In this document: positions 31,255 through 40,965 of the stretch, in pieces | Position numbering within the stretch: position 1 is the stretch's first letter | Layout of the letters: every line of letters begins with the position of its first letter | Assembly (NCBI RefSeq): GCF_003014575.1 | Contig: NZ_PYGF01000007.1 | Location: 124,001 to 188,000, forward strand | From: Cecembia rubra | GTDB taxonomy: Bacteria; Bacteroidota; Bacteroidia; Cytophagales; Cyclobacteriaceae | Reading direction: 5' to 3' | DNA length: 64,000 nt | Program-made: the position numbers and the translations under genes | Notes under the pieces: model-generated | What the model was told of the DNA's origin: nothing | Databases searched by the model: none | The model's input: only the letters and a program-made list of their open reading frames with translations

Positions 31255-31950
31255 ATGCGTTTCAGGATTTTTGAAGATTTTTTGTCACTGGTTTTTCCAA
31301 AAACCTGCTGCCTTTGCAAAAGAAGCCTCTTTGACTTCGAAAATGTACTCTGCAGATGGTGTGCTGCCAATCTTCCAATTGCCAATTATCACCTTAGACC
31401 TCAAAATAATGATTTATCTGTAAAAATCATGGGATTGACCAAAACCAATCTGGTTTTTGCATTTTTGAGGTTTACCAAAAAAGGCGAAAGCCAAAAACTT
31501 CTGCACTTTCTGAAATACCGCAATAAACCCGAAATAGGCGTGGAATTGGGGAAAATTTATGGCAATCTGCTCAAAAATCATGGCTTCATTTCTGCCTGGG
31601 ACCAAATTACCCCAGTGCCACTTCATCCTGTCAAACAGAAAAGAAGGGGTTATAACCAAAGTGAACAATTTGCCATCGGACTGGCTGAAGCATTGGAAAT
31701 TCCTGTCCGAAATGACCTGGAAAGGATTCATTTTACCGAAACCCAAACAAGGAAAAGCAGGTTGCAACGGTTGGACAATGTGGCGGAAGTTTTCCAGATT
31801 AAAAACAAAAATTTGGTCCATGGGAAAAGAGTGTTGTTGGTCGATGATGTGATGACCACAGGTGCTACACTTTCCACTTGTGCCAATGTCTTATGGGAGG
31901 CTCAGGCAAAGACAGTGGATTTGGCAGTCTTGGCAGCAGGTAAAAATTAA
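31255..31950 (+). CDS. ComF-family phosphoribosyltransferase-like protein
   Basis: The 231-residue protein has an N-terminal zinc-ribbon-like part (FPKTCCLCKRSLF and LCRWCAANLP) and a C-terminal PRT domain with VLLVDDVMTTGATLSTCANV (PRPP loop). ITPVPLHPVKQKRRGYNQSE is a ComF hallmark. Relatives support DNA uptake in competent bacteria, but are also present where competence is unknown. ATG at 31255 is preferred over TTG at 31249. Confidence 0.9.
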   Translation: MRFRIFEDFLSLVFPKTCCLCKRSLFDFENVLCRWCAANLPIANYHLRPQNNDLSVKIMGLTKTNLVFAFLRFTKKGESQKLLHFLKYRNKPEIGVELGKIYGNLLKNHGFISAWDQITPVPLHPVKQKRRGYNQSEQFAIGLAEALEIPVRNDLERIHFTETQTRKSRLQRLDNVAEVFQIKNKNLVHGKRVLLVDDVMTTGATLSTCANVLWEAQAKTVDLAVLAAGKN

Positions 31951-31954
31951 AAGT

Positions 31955-31981
31955 TTTGTAAACGATTATTTTGTTTACAAA
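31955..31981. repeat. Perfect 9-bp inverted repeat after comF
   Basis: TTTGTAAAC (31955-31963) and GTTTACAAA (31973-31981) flank a 9-nt spacer. It may be a weak terminator or an operator; there is no clear T-run. Confidence 0.4.
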
Positions 31982-32084
31982 TAAAAAATGACCCATATTC
32001 CCCTAGAATCGACGATTTTATTTGGAACTTTTCTGAGTGAAAAGAATTGATTATCTTTTACTTGCTTTAGAAAATCCCCATACT

Positions 32085-33233
32085 ATGAACCATTCAAGAA
32101 GAGAATTCCTGAAGAAATCTACTTTGATTTCTGCCGGTTTGGCCACAGCCCCACTCGCTGTAAAAAGTCTGAATGTTGACCTGGTTCAGAATGCCCTGCC
32201 TTATTGGAGAGGATTCAATCTCTTGGACTTTTTTTCACCTGAGATGGAAAAAGGCAGAAAGAATCCTCCTGAATTTTTGACCTGGATGGCAGATTGGGGA
32301 TTTAATTTCGTACGGATACCGATTTCTTATCCCTCCTACTTGAATTTTGACAGATCTAAGCCCATACTGGCCTCTGATGTTATGAACTTTGATGAAGGGA
32401 AAATAGAGCAAATTGATCAGCTGGTAAATTTGGCGCATAAAAATGGTCTTCACGTCAGTCTAAATTTGCACCGGGCGCCAGGCTTTTGTATCAATGCAGG
32501 ATTTATTGAGCCATATAACCTTTGGAAGGATCAAGAAGCATTGGATGCATTTTGTGCCCATTGGGAAATGTGGTCCAAAAGGTATAAAAATATAAATTCT
32601 GATAAACTCAGCTTTGACTTGGTCAATGAACCTTTTATGCGGGAAGATCCCAATGATCAGCATTCTCCGGGCGGTCCGGTACCAGTGGAAGATTATTACC
32701 GGGTGGCCAAAGCGGCTTTAAATACCATTAAATCCATCAGTCCTGAGCGATTGGTGATCGCAAATGGTAATGGAGGAGGCGGAATTGCAGTCCCTGAATT
32801 GGCAGATCTTGATTTGGGGCAGAGTTGTAGGGGTTACCATCCTATGAGCATTTCCCATCACAAAGCCTCTTGGGTATACAAAGAACCAGATTTGCTTCCA
32901 GATCCAATTTGGCCAGGAGAATTCAATGGTCGATATCATGGAAGGGAAATGATTGAACAATATTATGCACCTTGGGTTGAATTGCTTCAAAAAGGGGTGG
33001 GTGTGCATTGTGGGGAATGTGGGGCTTACAATAAAACACCCCATGCAGTTTTCCTACGTTGGTTTGAAGATGTATTGGATTTTCTAAATGAAAAACGGAT
33101 TGGTTTCGGAATTTGGGAATTTTCCGGGGCTTTCGGAATACTGAACTCAGGAAGGACTGATGTTGACTATGAAGATTGGTATGGCCAAAAACTGGACAGG
33201 AAATACCTGAACCTGCTCATGAAGTATGCCTAA
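32085..33233 (+). CDS. Exported glycoside hydrolase family 5 enzyme
   Basis: This 382-residue protein has a Tat-type signal (SRREFLKKSTLISAGLATA) and a TIM-barrel GH5 domain: NFVRIPISYPSYLNFD, VSLNLHRAPGF, KLSFDLVNEPFMRED (catalytic Glu in the NEP motif), and GVGVHCGECGAYNKT (candidate nucleophile Glu). GH5 enzymes cut beta-1,4 or related glucans and mannans; the substrate here is not clear. ATG at 32085 starts the signal; an upstream GTG at 32037 is unlikely. It stands alone, with the TPM genes converging from the right. Confidence 0.85.
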   Translation: MNHSRREFLKKSTLISAGLATAPLAVKSLNVDLVQNALPYWRGFNLLDFFSPEMEKGRKNPPEFLTWMADWGFNFVRIPISYPSYLNFDRSKPILASDVMNFDEGKIEQIDQLVNLAHKNGLHVSLNLHRAPGFCINAGFIEPYNLWKDQEALDAFCAHWEMWSKRYKNINSDKLSFDLVNEPFMREDPNDQHSPGGPVPVEDYYRVAKAALNTIKSISPERLVIANGNGGGGIAVPELADLDLGQSCRGYHPMSISHHKASWVYKEPDLLPDPIWPGEFNGRYHGREMIEQYYAPWVELLQKGVGVHCGECGAYNKTPHAVFLRWFEDVLDFLNEKRIGFGIWEFSGAFGILNSGRTDVDYEDWYGQKLDRKYLNLLMKYA

Positions 33234-33237
33234 AACC

Positions 33238-34056
33238 TTACCAGCTTCCGCCGGCACCCCCACCTCCAAAAGATCCGCCACCAAAACCTCCGAAACCACC
33301 ACCACTAAAACCTCCTCCTCCAAATCCACCAAAGGAGCCTTTTCCTGATCGGAAATCCCCATATTTACCCTTACTGCTTCCTTTGAGCATATTGGCCAGC
33401 ATGATTGTGGTCCAAAGGTCAATTCCTCCTCCTTTTCCACCCATATGGTTGTCATTGTCTTTCCTGTTTTTGAGTAGGGGAAGAATTACAAATAGAAATA
33501 TAAATAGCAGGAAAAAAACCAGTGCACCCCCATGTTCTCCTGAAGAAGATACTTTATCTGCCTTATATTCTCCTGAGGCCAATTTGAAAATCATGTCCGT
33601 GGATTTGTCCAGACCCTCATAATATTGACCCATTTTAAAATTGGGTACAATTAATTGGTTTACAATTCTTTTGGCGAGAATATCTGGTAATACCCCCTCC
33701 ATACCATATCCTGTGGCAATAAAAACCTTCCTGTCCTCCATGGCGGCCAGTATAAGTACGCCGTTGTCCCTGTCTTTTTGGCCTATGCCCCATTTGTCTC
33801 CTAGCTGAAATGCATAGTCACTTATGTCATAGGGTCCAAGAGATCTTATCAACACAACGGTCACTTGGGAAGAAGTGGAGTCGTTGTAGGCAACCAACTT
33901 TCTTTCCAGTCTCTCTCTTTCATTGGCAGTAAGGGTATTGGAAAAATCATTGACCAATCTGGGAGGATTGGGCACTGGTGGAAAATCCCCCTGTGCCCAA
34001 AGACTCATGGTTATTAGGAAGCTGATAAGTAATGGAAGCAGGAATTTATTGTTCAT
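33238..34056 (-). CDS. TPM-domain membrane protein with Gly-rich tail (YgcG family)
   Basis: The 272-residue protein has a signal peptide (about 1-22, ends WAQG), a TPM domain at about 30-165 (LVNDFSNTLTANERERLERK, VLILAAMEDRKVFIATGYGM), a membrane helix at about 180-200, and a Gly/Phe-rich tail (GGFGGGGFSGGGFGGFGG). This tail is typical of the family. TPM proteins are linked to photosystem II repair in plants, but their bacterial role is unclear. It forms an operon with the next TPM gene and LemA. Confidence 0.85.
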   Translation of the reverse strand: MNNKFLLPLLISFLITMSLWAQGDFPPVPNPPRLVNDFSNTLTANERERLERKLVAYNDSTSSQVTVVLIRSLGPYDISDYAFQLGDKWGIGQKDRDNGVLILAAMEDRKVFIATGYGMEGVLPDILAKRIVNQLIVPNFKMGQYYEGLDKSTDMIFKLASGEYKADKVSSSGEHGGALVFFLLFIFLFVILPLLKNRKDNDNHMGGKGGGIDLWTTIMLANMLKGSSKGKYGDFRSGKGSFGGFGGGGFSGGGFGGFGGGSFGGGGAGGSW

Positions 34057-34062
34057 GAAGGA

Positions 34063-34497
34063 TTATCCAAAGGAGATTTCGTCAGGCAATTCATTGATGT
34101 CTCCATTTTCATCAAATGGAAAATGGGTTTTGAGCTGTTGTCCGCAAAGTGATATGCCTCTGCAAAGTCCCTCAGTAAAAGCTTGAACTTTGAAGTGCTG
34201 CAACATTTCTTCTTTGATTTGCTCCCAAAAATTTTCAGGAACAAGCCTATTGATACCATAATCTCCTAAAATAGCAAATTTGTGGTCTTCTACAGCCAAA
34301 TAGAACAATACGGCATTTCTTTCCTGGGTTTTATGCATCTTAAGCATTTCGAAAACTTCCGCGGCCCTGTCCATTATATCTTCACCGCAATGGCTTTCGA
34401 TATGGACCTGGATTTCCCCGGAAGTTTCCTTTTCGGCCAATTGTATCGCTTCTATTATTTTTTTTCTGTCAGTTTCGGAAAATAATCGTTCTGCCAT
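34063..34497 (-). CDS. TPM-domain protein, cytoplasmic or membrane-associated
   Basis: The 144-residue protein consists of one TPM domain: AIQLAEKETSGEIQVHIESH, AEVFEMLKMHKTQERNAVLF and HKFAILGDYGINRLVPENFW. It lacks the signal and Gly tail of its neighbour. Only 6 bp separates the two genes, and lemA is 5 bp upstream, so the three form one unit. LemA plus TPM clusters are common in bacteria, suggesting a shared but unknown envelope function. Confidence 0.85.
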   Translation of the reverse strand: MAERLFSETDRKKIIEAIQLAEKETSGEIQVHIESHCGEDIMDRAAEVFEMLKMHKTQERNAVLFYLAVEDHKFAILGDYGINRLVPENFWEQIKEEMLQHFKVQAFTEGLCRGISLCGQQLKTHFPFDENGDINELPDEISFG

Positions 34498-34502
34498 GCC
34501 GT

Positions 34503-35093
34503 TTAGAATTGGACGCTTGGTGCATTTTCTGCCCCCTGTGCTGCTTCAAAGTATCCTTTTCTTTCAAATCCGTACCATCCCGCAAAGATGTTGTTTGGAA
34601 AAGTTCTTAAGGTAGAATTGTAAGTCTGAACCGACTGGTTGAAGTTTCTCCTTGCTACTGCGATGCGGTTTTCTGTTCCTTCAAGTTGTGCTTGAAGTTC
34701 AAGGAAGTTTTGATTGGCCTTCAGATCCGGATACCTTTCCACAGCTACCAATAACCTGCTCAGGGCACCGCTCAATTGATCCTGGGCCTGCTGGAATTGG
34801 GCAATTTTCTCAGGACTAAGTTCTTCCACACTCAGATTGATGGAAGTAGCCTTTGCCCTGGCCTCAATCACTCCTGTTAGGGTTTCCTGCTCAAAATCTG
34901 CATAGCCTTTTACAGTATTCACCAGGTTTGGGATCAGATCTGCCCTTCTCTGGTACTGTGTTTCTACCTCTGCCCAGTTACCATTGATTGTCTCTTCATT
35001 CTGGACAAACATGTTGTACACGCCTACAGCTTTTACATAAATGAAAAGGCCTATCAAGGCAATTACCAAAATGGGAATAAGTGCTTTTTTCAT
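34503..35093 (-). CDS. LemA-family protein
   Basis: The 196-residue protein starts with a membrane helix (LIPILVIALIGLFIYVKAVG) and a LemA body: NWAEVETQYQRRADLIPNLV, NTVKGYADFEQETLTGVIEA, and NRIAVARRNFNQSVQTYNST. LemA proteins have a helical bundle facing outward. They cluster with TPM proteins here as elsewhere; the molecular role is not settled. It is first in the lemA-TPM-TPM operon. Confidence 0.93.
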   Translation of the reverse strand: MKKALIPILVIALIGLFIYVKAVGVYNMFVQNEETINGNWAEVETQYQRRADLIPNLVNTVKGYADFEQETLTGVIEARAKATSINLSVEELSPEKIAQFQQAQDQLSGALSRLLVAVERYPDLKANQNFLELQAQLEGTENRIAVARRNFNQSVQTYNSTLRTFPNNIFAGWYGFERKGYFEAAQGAENAPSVQF

Positions 35094-35143
35094 ATCCAGG
35101 TTGTGTTCGATTAGTTATTGCAAAATTAAATGGTTTCAAATTT

Positions 35144-38100
35144 TTACGTAGGATTTCCATTTAGGATATCGCCTACATTTTCCAATGGTGAAATCAGGTT
35201 TCTCAAATAAATTTTGAATGTAGTGCCTTCTCCAACGGTACTTTCGACTTTCAGGTTACCATCATGTGCCCTTATTTGTTCGCGCACAAGATATAGACCT
35301 AGTCCTTTACCCTCTACATGTGAATGGAACCTTTGGTACAAACCAAAAAGTCTGTCTCCATACCGCTCAAGGTCAATTCCAATTCCGTTGTCCTTGAAAG
35401 TCAGTACAATAAAATTGTCTTCTTCCTCTGTACTGATATGTATAATAGGTCTTCTATCTGGATGTTTGTACTTGATTGCATTGGTAGTCAGGTTGATAAG
35501 GAAATTTTCCAAATGCGAATAAATGTAGTTGATCTCCGGAACTTTGGAGAATTCCTTGTGAATAATGGCTCGAGAATCCGCAATTTGCTTCGAAAGACTC
35601 TTCTCTACATTTGCTGTAAGTAGTTTGAAATTGATTTTTTCTACTTTTGGAATTTTGTTCTTTTTGATCGAAACTACTTCAATCAAATCTTCTAAAGTAC
35701 TGTTTAATATAGAAGTTGAAACCTTTAGATTATCTATAACCTCTTTGTTTTCAGGGTTTTCAGGTTTAAATACGTCATATAACTCCAATAGGGAAGAAAT
35801 ATTTACAATAGGCGCCCTGAGGTTATGTGAAGTGATGTAAGCAAATCTTTGTAATTCTTCATTTTGGGATTTTAGGTCCCGGATCAACTGTTCCCTCTCT
35901 TCCTCTGCCAGTTTGGTTTCTGTAATGTTTTGGGTTACCAATAAGATTCTGTCTATTTCTCCTTGATCATTGAACAAAGGGACCCCGCTTTTAAGATAAA
36001 ACTGCTTATCGGTAATCACCTCAAACATCACGGATTCCCCTTGAAACACTTTATCAAGATGTTTCCGTACCTCATTAGAAATATAACTTCCATATTTGGA
36101 AAGATGAGGGCTTCCTATCAGTTCTTTAGGGTTAATTCCCTTATCATGAAACTCTTTGCCTTCGGCATATACATATTTTAAATTTTTGTCCAATACTTCA
36201 ACGGTACCTTTCGGAAAATTTTCCGCGATACTTCGGAAAAGCTGCTCGGAAGCAATCAGTCTTTTTTCATAATTGATCCTACCCATTTCTGCGCCTATCC
36301 TATCAGCAAGGACTTTCAGTAAACTGGACATATTGGTATTGTAGGGTCTGTCATTTTCATCCATTAAAACCAAAATACCCAATTTTGTACCATCCAAATC
36401 CGTAATGGGAACTCCAATGTAGCAGGAGATTTCTTTATCTTGAAGTGCAATATCTTTTGGATATAGGGTTTTTGCTCCAGATAGGATTATATGGGGCTCA
36501 TCTTTATGAATGCAATCCAGACAAGGGCTGTTTTTTAATTCATAGATAAAAGGGTTCCCTTTTTTTCCTTTCTTATGGTATGAAATTACTTTTCCCTTGC
36601 CCAGTTCAAGATCCATTTCAGCAATAAAACAATAAGACATTTGCAGCTTAGTGGCCAAAAGTTCAGTTAATTCATCAAAAAATTCGAGACCGCTTAGTCT
36701 GGAAGTTTTTTCTGTCAATTGGGAAATAATGCTTTGTAAAAATTCCTGTTCACTGATATCCTCCAAAATCGCCTGAAAAGTTTTTCCACCATCCAGGGTT
36801 TTGGCGGTCATCCTCAAATGGAAAAGTTTGTTGTTGAAATGGCTCACATACGGGCCTTCATAATATCCTTCACCTTTGATCAAACTATCCTTATAGGCAT
36901 TTCTTATAGGATTCAAACCTATGAAATCGAATAAATTTTTTCCGACCAAGAGACTTTTATCCTGGAGATCAATTTTTTCTAAAAAGCTCCTGTTTACCTC
37001 GAGTATGACACCATTGTGATCATACTGAAAAATCGGTAAGGGGTTTTCTTCAAACAAGGTCTTGTACCATTTCAGATTTAGAGATGATTCAAGTTCTTTG
37101 TTTTTGGTGTAAGTAAAATCAATAAAAAATCCTGCCCATATGGATTCATTCTGGTATTGCTTTAAGCGATTGGACGCACCATAAACCCATTTTTCTTTCC
37201 CGCTAGGAGTGGTTAGCCTAAAATAGGATTCAAATTTTTTATCCTGTAAATAGGCCTCCCTGTCCGCAGCATCCAAGAAATCCTTGTCCTCAGGATGAAT
37301 GAGCGCAGCTAAGGACTTTTCATCTTTAATCACTTCTTCTGGTTCCAATTCCGTAAGTGCCCTGCACCCTTCGCTGACAAATAGGAACTGATGGCTGTGA
37401 TCAGGAAAAGCCTTCATCAGGTACACCATACCTGGTACCACTCCGGTAAGTTGCTCTAAAACAGATTTTTTGGCCAATAAATCTTTTTCAATCTCCTTGA
37501 GTGCGGTCACATCTGAAATTACACCCAACCAAACCTTTCCCTGTTCCTCAATTTTTGAAATCTCCTCTTCAACAAAAATGTAATAATCATTTTTGTGAAG
37601 AATACGGTAAGTGAATTTCCCTAATTTTTCAAAATGGCTCCTATAAATATGCAGGTCTTCAGGGTGGATCAGATTTTCCCACTTTTCATGGGCCTTTTCT
37701 TTAAAAAATGATGGAAGATGACCGGTAATTTTTTCTAATGCCCCCCAAATTTCCAGTTTGTCTTCTTCCCTGTAGTACTCATAGTAAATTAAATCCTCTG
37801 GCTTTTCTAAAACTTCAGAATCGATTTCAACTTCTGAAGACACATTTAAGACTTCTATCAGAAAATAACTGCCATTGAGTGACTGCTTAGTAAGGTATAA
37901 ATGCTTAGGGAAAATGGGCATTACCTCAGAACCAGCTTTTTGAAAGAACTGCTCAAGCAATTCCGGCTTAATGAAATCAAATTTTTTAGATAAGTAGTCC
38001 AATAATTCCTGACTGTTATGCAATTCCTTTTCAGGGCTAATTCCAGAATAAATCACTCCATTCTGCTCATTGACTAGCCAGGAAAACCGGATATTGTTTT

Positions 38101-38440
38101 TCCAATCTACCGGGGATAACAACGCATTGATCAAGTAGGAACTATCTTCTTGGGAAATCACATATCCTTCAATCTGTACCAATTTAAAAGTCTTGTCCTT
38201 TAAAACTATCGGGCAGATAATTTTGTCACCAGTTCCAAGTGCCTGAAACAAGTATTCAAATAATTCCGTAGGAAGTGTAGGAAGGATAGTGTTGAAAAAA
38301 GATTGCTCATAGAATTTATCTCCTCTTCCAAGAATATTTCTAATTTCGGATGAAATGTACAAAAGTTCAAAATTGCCATCTTGATACTTTTTGACCGTGA
38401 GCAGGATGTTTTGAAAATATTGATTTGAATTTCGGGACAT
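35144..38440 (-). CDS. Large multi-PAS/GAF sensor histidine kinase
   Basis: The 1098-residue soluble kinase has PAS or PAS-like modules through residues 1-570 (for example YEYYREEDKLEIWGALEKIT and YKTLFEENPLPIFQYDHNGV), a GAF domain at about 575-735, another PAS at about 745-865, then HisKA with RFAYITSHNLRAPIVNISSL (phospho-acceptor His). The HATPase has NFLINLTTNAIKYKHPDR, LTFKDNGIGIDLERYGDRLF and GKGLGLYLVREQIRAHDG. No transmembrane segment is seen, so it senses a cytoplasmic or membrane-diffusible signal. No response regulator is adjacent, so it is an orphan kinase. Confidence 0.88.
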   Translation of the reverse strand: MSRNSNQYFQNILLTVKKYQDGNFELLYISSEIRNILGRGDKFYEQSFFNTILPTLPTELFEYLFQALGTGDKIICPIVLKDKTFKLVQIEGYVISQEDSSYLINALLSPVDWKNNIRFSWLVNEQNGVIYSGISPEKELHNSQELLDYLSKKFDFIKPELLEQFFQKAGSEVMPIFPKHLYLTKQSLNGSYFLIEVLNVSSEVEIDSEVLEKPEDLIYYEYYREEDKLEIWGALEKITGHLPSFFKEKAHEKWENLIHPEDLHIYRSHFEKLGKFTYRILHKNDYYIFVEEEISKIEEQGKVWLGVISDVTALKEIEKDLLAKKSVLEQLTGVVPGMVYLMKAFPDHSHQFLFVSEGCRALTELEPEEVIKDEKSLAALIHPEDKDFLDAADREAYLQDKKFESYFRLTTPSGKEKWVYGASNRLKQYQNESIWAGFFIDFTYTKNKELESSLNLKWYKTLFEENPLPIFQYDHNGVILEVNRSFLEKIDLQDKSLLVGKNLFDFIGLNPIRNAYKDSLIKGEGYYEGPYVSHFNNKLFHLRMTAKTLDGGKTFQAILEDISEQEFLQSIISQLTEKTSRLSGLEFFDELTELLATKLQMSYCFIAEMDLELGKGKVISYHKKGKKGNPFIYELKNSPCLDCIHKDEPHIILSGAKTLYPKDIALQDKEISCYIGVPITDLDGTKLGILVLMDENDRPYNTNMSSLLKVLADRIGAEMGRINYEKRLIASEQLFRSIAENFPKGTVEVLDKNLKYVYAEGKEFHDKGINPKELIGSPHLSKYGSYISNEVRKHLDKVFQGESVMFEVITDKQFYLKSGVPLFNDQGEIDRILLVTQNITETKLAEEEREQLIRDLKSQNEELQRFAYITSHNLRAPIVNISSLLELYDVFKPENPENKEVIDNLKVSTSILNSTLEDLIEVVSIKKNKIPKVEKINFKLLTANVEKSLSKQIADSRAIIHKEFSKVPEINYIYSHLENFLINLTTNAIKYKHPDRRPIIHISTEEEDNFIVLTFKDNGIGIDLERYGDRLFGLYQRFHSHVEGKGLGLYLVREQIRAHDGNLKVESTVGEGTTFKIYLRNLISPLENVGDILNGNPT

Positions 38441-38572
38441 ATAAGAACTGCATCCTGATTAAAAACTGAATTAGAATTGAATAAGCCTTAATTCTACATT
38501 CCAAATATAGTGAATACTTAGAAAATCTGTGATTAAAAAATTTACCTAGTTTCTATGGGATGTCAAAGGATA

Positions 38573-39829
38573 TCAAATCTGTCTTTTCAGTTTAAAATTA
38601 GTCTCAATCACCTCAAAATCATCAGGATTATTGCTCCTGTATCTTTTCATTTTCAAGTTGATATTCCGGTCTTCCTCTGACCTGAACAGTTTGATCAGAT
38701 CGGATAACTCCCAAAAATCCGATGGTATTTTGTTGATTTCCAAGAATTCATCTTCTTTTTGGATGCCTGCTTTTTCAGCAGGAGAATTTTTTCTCAAATT
38801 ACCAACGACAAATACTTTGTTTTCTGTGGGCAACATTTTGGGAGTAATTCCGCTCATATCAAATTCAAAAGGCTTTGAAAATGTCGACCCTTTTTTGAAA
38901 AATAACCTGTTTCTACGGTAATCCATGACGATTTTGGTTCTGCTAAGTAACTCGGAGCCTATGCTTCCCTGCCTCCCGCTTTCTTTGATTACATAACTGA
39001 ACTCTGTTTCCTCCGGAAAAGAAGTAATGATATCGTTGAATTTCTGACCACCAAACTTTAAGGATTTTACTCTGCCCACGTATCCAAAGAGTTCTCCTCC
39101 TAAAGACCTTCCCAGATCACTTTCAATATATTTGGGTGGAAGTTTAATCTTATCAGAGGTTTCCATATTGAGCAGCAATCCATGATTGGCTCCTAAGTCA
39201 ATCAGTAATTTTGCATCCAGTTCTTCTCCCAGCAATTGTTTAACTTTTCCAGTGATATAAGGTTTGCTGTTTTCGATTTTCATATTTGCTTTCCGGTAGC
39301 CAAATGGACGCCATTTCATTCCATCTGTTTCGTAGAAAGTAAGGATACTTTTGTCATAATCTACCTTAACGGGATTGTACTTGAAAAACTCATACCCAAT
39401 TACCCCAAATACAGGTACACCTATGACCATTTCGAGTTCAAAAAAATCATCATCCAAAACCAATACTGTCTGCATTACCCCTTCCAGTAAACCCAGATCA
39501 AGGTAATTATTGGGAGACACATTGGCAGTAAGCACTGTACTTCCATCTGCGCCAACCAAATCCAGTTTACGGGTATAATTCATATTCAATTGGTCACCGA
39601 TAGTCTTGCTGAAAAGGATATTGGTTTTAACTCCCGTATCTACCAAAAAATTTACCGATGGACCATTATTGATAGAGACAGGAAGAATAATGAGATTGTT
39701 GGAGGCATAAAAAGGGACTTCCAATTTTTTCTTGGGTTCCTTCATATAAAAACCCGGAACTTGTCCTTGCGCTACCAAGCACAACAGTAAAGAGAAGATA
39801 AATCCAGCTAACAATGACTTTGACACCAT
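38573..39829 (-). CDS. Exported aspartyl protease-like protein with PDZ domain
   Basis: The 418-residue protein has a signal peptide (ending LVAQGQ), two retropepsin-like halves with SVNFLVDTGVKTNILFS (DTG) and AKLLIDLGANHGLLL (DLG in place of DTG), and a C-terminal PDZ domain (about 330-410, KNSPAEKAGIQKEDEFLEIN). This layout is common in Bacteroidota exported proteases of unknown substrate. The second active-site motif is atypical, so activity is uncertain. The gene is alone and divergent from fur. Confidence 0.75.
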   Translation of the reverse strand: MVSKSLLAGFIFSLLLCLVAQGQVPGFYMKEPKKKLEVPFYASNNLIILPVSINNGPSVNFLVDTGVKTNILFSKTIGDQLNMNYTRKLDLVGADGSTVLTANVSPNNYLDLGLLEGVMQTVLVLDDDFFELEMVIGVPVFGVIGYEFFKYNPVKVDYDKSILTFYETDGMKWRPFGYRKANMKIENSKPYITGKVKQLLGEELDAKLLIDLGANHGLLLNMETSDKIKLPPKYIESDLGRSLGGELFGYVGRVKSLKFGGQKFNDIITSFPEETEFSYVIKESGRQGSIGSELLSRTKIVMDYRRNRLFFKKGSTFSKPFEFDMSGITPKMLPTENKVFVVGNLRKNSPAEKAGIQKEDEFLEINKIPSDFWELSDLIKLFRSEEDRNINLKMKRYRSNNPDDFEVIETNFKLKRQI

Positions 39830-40037
39830 GAATGAAAGCTTTTTGAAGTTTGATTAGGGAATATAACAATAAAATCGATGAAACATATTCCTAATACTAC
39901 ATGAAGCCCTGACTTGTTGGCAAAATTTAAAAATAATTATCCTCTAAGCTTTATTTATCAGGAAAAGGGTCAAGCAAAATCATATTTTTTGAAAAAATCT
40001 AAAAATCCTGCATATTTAATTTTTGATTCCAACAATT

Positions 40038-40508
40038 ATGGCAGAAAAATCAGTTGTAGAAAAAGCGAAAAAGATTTTTGAGAATTTCCTTGCCAGGCAG
40101 GGAAGCAGGAAAACTCCTGAGCGATTTTCTGTAATAGATGAACTCTATGCCCTGCCACAAGATGAGCATATAGATGTGGAGGGCCTGTTTTTGTTGATGA
40201 GAAACAAAGGTTATTCCATAAGCAGGGCAACCATTTACAATACCCTGGATTTGTTGGTAGAATGCGGTCTGGCAGTCAAGCATCAGTTCAAAGATAAGGT
40301 GGCATTGTATGAACAAGCCTTAACTTATAAACACCATGACCATCATGTTTGTAACCAATGCAGAAAAATCAGGGAATTTTCTGATGAACGAATAAATCTT
40401 ATCAAGGAAGCCATGGGTAGAGAATTTCAATCTTCAATTACCAGCCATTCCTTGGTATTGTATGGAGATTGTAAGATTCCTGATTGCGAGAATTTAAGGA
40501 TTATTTGA
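40038..40508 (+). CDS. Fur-family metal-dependent transcriptional regulator
   Basis: The 156-residue protein has the Fur winged helix (GSRKTPERFSVIDELYAL, then SISRATIYNTLDLLVECGL) and the metal sites YKHHDHHVCNQCRKIREF (His-rich and Cys pair) and CKIPDCENL near the C-terminus. Fur proteins repress iron or zinc uptake, or respond to peroxide; the subtype is not clear. ATG at 40038 is preferred over TTG at 40023. Its end overlaps the converging SRPBCC gene by 8 bp. Confidence 0.9.
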   Translation: MAEKSVVEKAKKIFENFLARQGSRKTPERFSVIDELYALPQDEHIDVEGLFLLMRNKGYSISRATIYNTLDLLVECGLAVKHQFKDKVALYEQALTYKHHDHHVCNQCRKIREFSDERINLIKEAMGREFQSSITSHSLVLYGDCKIPDCENLRII

Positions 40509-40941
40509 TCCTGAAGATTTTTTTATATATGGGTTTTCTGTACAGGAACTGAAGATAAAGCACAGGGTACAAAAGAAGGGTCGTAATCCCAAAATGTCCT
40601 TCATATTCAATTTCATCTCTGATGAGGCTCTGCTTACCTTTCCGGATAATACGGTGCTTGTGTTTCCATTTTTTCAGGAAAAATGGCAATTCAATTCCTT
40701 CGTCGACAAAGTAAAACTCATTTCCGTTCGTTTGCTCAGCTGTAATTTCTGAAACCCATTTTTGTCTTGTAAATAAAAAATTCAATTCCAGAATAACCAG
40801 ATCCCCCTTTGATGAACCATCAAAACGGAGCAACTTCACCGGTGGAAAAGGTGGACTGAGCTTAAGGAACAGGTTTTCATTGAACCCTTCTTTAACAGAA
40901 AGGTAATCTTGTTGGACCTGGGTGGAAATATTAATTTTCAT
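40501..40941 (-). CDS. SRPBCC/START-like ligand-binding protein
   Basis: This 146-residue soluble protein begins with a beta strand (MKINISTQVQQDYLSVKEGF) and has the shape of polyketide cyclase/SRPBCC proteins: LLRFDGSSKGDLVILELNFL, FVDEGIELPFFLKKWKHKHR, IEYEGHFGITTLLLYPVLY and the C-terminal helix. Members bind hydrophobic ligands. Overlaps fur tail-to-tail. The COX3-type gene lies just upstream. Confidence 0.6.
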   Translation of the reverse strand: MKINISTQVQQDYLSVKEGFNENLFLKLSPPFPPVKLLRFDGSSKGDLVILELNFLFTRQKWVSEITAEQTNGNEFYFVDEGIELPFFLKKWKHKHRIIRKGKQSLIRDEIEYEGHFGITTLLLYPVLYLQFLYRKPIYKKIFRIK

Positions 40942-40965
40942 TTGAATGAATTAACCCTGGAAGGT